Made by a program: the position numbers and the translations under genes | The notes under the pieces: generated by a model | Database searches by the model: none | Seen by the model: only the letters and a program-made list of their open reading frames with translations | What the model was told of the DNA's origin: nothing | Assembly: GCF_041893525.1 (NCBI RefSeq) | Contig: NZ_CP169068.1 | Reading direction: 5' to 3' (one strand) | DNA: 64,000 nucleotides | Origin: Phaeobacter bryozoorum | GTDB lineage: Bacteria; Pseudomonadota; Alphaproteobacteria; Rhodobacterales; Rhodobacteraceae | Shown here: positions 63,075 through 64,000 of the stretch, in pieces | Numbering within the stretch: the first letter of the stretch is position 1 | Layout of the letters: every line of letters starts with the position of its first letter

Positions 63075-63629
63075 TTACTCCGTTTCCAAAATCACATAGT
63101 CCCCCAGTTCGATCCCATTGATCGTTTGGTCGCCTTTACGGATCGTCCGCTTGGTGATCAGGATGTTGGTGACATTCTGTGGTGTGCCGACACGGTAGAA
63201 GTGCCAGCCGAACGCACCAAGAAGGGGGTTGAAAAAGTAGCTGTGGCTGGTCACCGCGATAAAGGCGAAGATCGCAATCGTGGGTATCCACATGATCCAG
63301 TTCAACTTGCCGAAATCAGCCGTAAACAACGGCAAAAGATACAAGAGCATAATCGCCATGTTCTCTCGGTCGGCAGGCTCCACCGTGGTGATACGGTGTC
63401 GCTCAGCAGCAGGGGCGCGGGTGGAGCGTGTCGTCTTGAGAACCCATAGGCACACCACGACCAATGTCGTTGAGCCGAGCAACAGCCACAACATAGTTGA
63501 CCACGCATCGTTGAAGGCAGCCACGAACGCATATGTGTACCCAACCGGCGCGATAGCGGTGGCAGTCAGGGCAAGGCGTGCCAAGCTGTTAAGCAATTCC
63601 CAAGACCTTCTGCTTGCCGACTTGGACAT
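63075..63629 (-). CDS. kwaA: KwaA-like membrane protein, Kiwa anti-phage system
   Basis: A 184-residue integral membrane protein with four predicted helices (about 17-36, 43-63, 92-108 and 110-128), a basic N-terminus, and a C-terminal cytoplasmic domain: FNPLLGAFGWHFYRVGT, NILITKRTIRKG and ELGDYVILETE. Kiwa KwaA is a four-helix membrane protein that senses phage attack and works with KwaB. Size, topology, order and 3-bp spacing to kwaB agree. The primary sequence is too divergent to be sure by eye. Confidence 0.62.
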   Translation of the reverse strand: MSKSASRRSWELLNSLARLALTATAIAPVGYTYAFVAAFNDAWSTMLWLLLGSTTLVVVCLWVLKTTRSTRAPAAERHRITTVEPADRENMAIMLLYLLPLFTADFGKLNWIMWIPTIAIFAFIAVTSHSYFFNPLLGAFGWHFYRVGTPQNVTNILITKRTIRKGDQTINGIELGDYVILETE

Positions 63630-63643
63630 GCAGGACCATCGCG

Positions 63644-63814
63644 TCAGACAGCATGGAGTGATCCTCGCCTAATTGGGCGCCCACCTTGTTTAGTGCCTGT
63701 CAGGCATCCAATTAGGCTGTCCAGCTCATCGACCCAGAAACCCATTTCCTCAGAAATATCGTCGTGAGTGACCGCATAATCCGAACGATCGCCGTTTGAA
63801 TTCCAAGAAACCAT
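63644..63814 (-). CDS. Possible 56-residue small protein upstream of kwaA
   Basis: An ATG at 63814 opens a 56-codon frame (MVSWNSNGDRSDYAVTHDD, then ISEEMGFWVDELDSLIGCL and a basic tail) ending 14 bp before kwaA. It is acidic in the middle with no signal peptide. GGGAAG lies about 15 bp upstream, which is distant for a ribosome site. It may be a real small gene of the defence operon or a chance frame. The flanking 63815-64000 shows no other gene. Confidence 0.35.
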   Translation of the reverse strand: MVSWNSNGDRSDYAVTHDDISEEMGFWVDELDSLIGCLTGTKQGGRPIRRGSLHAV

Positions 63815-64000
63815 CTAAACCGATACTCGCTTCCCTACCCAGTTACCCCTAAAGAATACACGCCTTCCGGGTGAAATCTATAGTGTGCTTTTGACCTTTT
63901 ACCTATTGTTGAGTGGGAACATACATCACCAACTGGTATTGCTGCGAACTGCACGAACGGCTGCTTTCAGGTGCTGCCGAGATGGCAGCTGAAAGTCTGA

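Overview
The window looks like chromosome of a Roseobacter-group alphaproteobacterium (Rhodobacteraceae, Phaeobacter/Ruegeria/Leisingera-like). This is inferred from the high-GC, densely packed genes and from the gene set: class II B12-dependent ribonucleotide reductase, a TTAA-N7-TTAA CtrA-type box, a double cold-shock-domain protein, an MttB-family methyltransferase, an mdeRAB methionine gamma-lyase locus and a citramalate synthase. No rRNA or origin is present. Three tRNA genes were found: Pro(TGG), Asn(GTT) and Leu(TAA).

Layout. 0.2-10.4 kb is core metabolism: aminotransferase, gpt, LysE exporter, fabI (all minus), then pdxH, a double-CSD protein, a DUF192 protein, tRNA-Pro and nrdJ, with two candidate NrdR boxes 31 bp apart upstream of nrdJ. 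10.4-19.3 kb holds an MFS gene divergent from a seven-gene carbohydrate operon: FadR-type regulator with two operator-like repeats, a cystathionine-lyase-type PLP enzyme, a four-part ABC importer, and a YihS/AGE-type sugar isomerase broken by a one-base deletion. 19.5-26.4 kb is an odd accessory stretch: tRNA-Asn, a 981-aa unknown protein with an HEFGH motif, a convergent vanadium-haloperoxidase/PAP2 protein whose N-terminus is a Gly-Leu-Gly repeat tract, and a cyclase-TPR protein. 26.5-30.8 kb is mdeR-mdeA-mdeB (methionine to methanethiol, ammonia and 2-oxobutyrate, then oxidation of the oxoacid). 31-37 kb has a WYL regulator with a perfect operator-like palindrome facing a small DUF1579-like gene, a CheB-CheR-PAS fusion, and an unknown protein.

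37.6-44.7 kb is a LIV-type ABC importer with a glycosyltransferase, convergent with an MttB-family methyltransferase. 45.1-46.7 kb has two small outer-membrane beta-barrel proteins, the second with a disrupted signal-peptide start. 47-55.6 kb is housekeeping: cysS, cimA, a squalene/phytoene-synthase-like gene, an MFS gene, AlkA-like glycosylase, a serine hydrolase, an rluE-like gene with an in-frame TGA, a possible orphan small RNA, and an HNH protein. 55.7-58.4 kb is an arginine-catabolism operon (arginase, then ornithine cyclodeaminase) with a divergent Lrp regulator; between the two enzymes sits a translationally coupled 46-codon relic that looks like the two ends of a CtlX/amidinotransferase gene. 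dsbB and a YqaA-type membrane gene follow.

59.67 kb to the window end is an integrated element: tRNA-Leu(TAA), tyrosine integrase, AlpA-type regulator, decayed IS3 and IS1182-like fragments, then a two-gene module (membrane protein plus DUF4868-like protein) that matches the layout of the Kiwa anti-phage system (kwaA-kwaB), preceded by an unannotated 56-aa ORF. This Kiwa-like module, the haloperoxidase/GLG-repeat locus with its metalloprotease-like neighbour, and the gene-decay events are the parts most worth following up.
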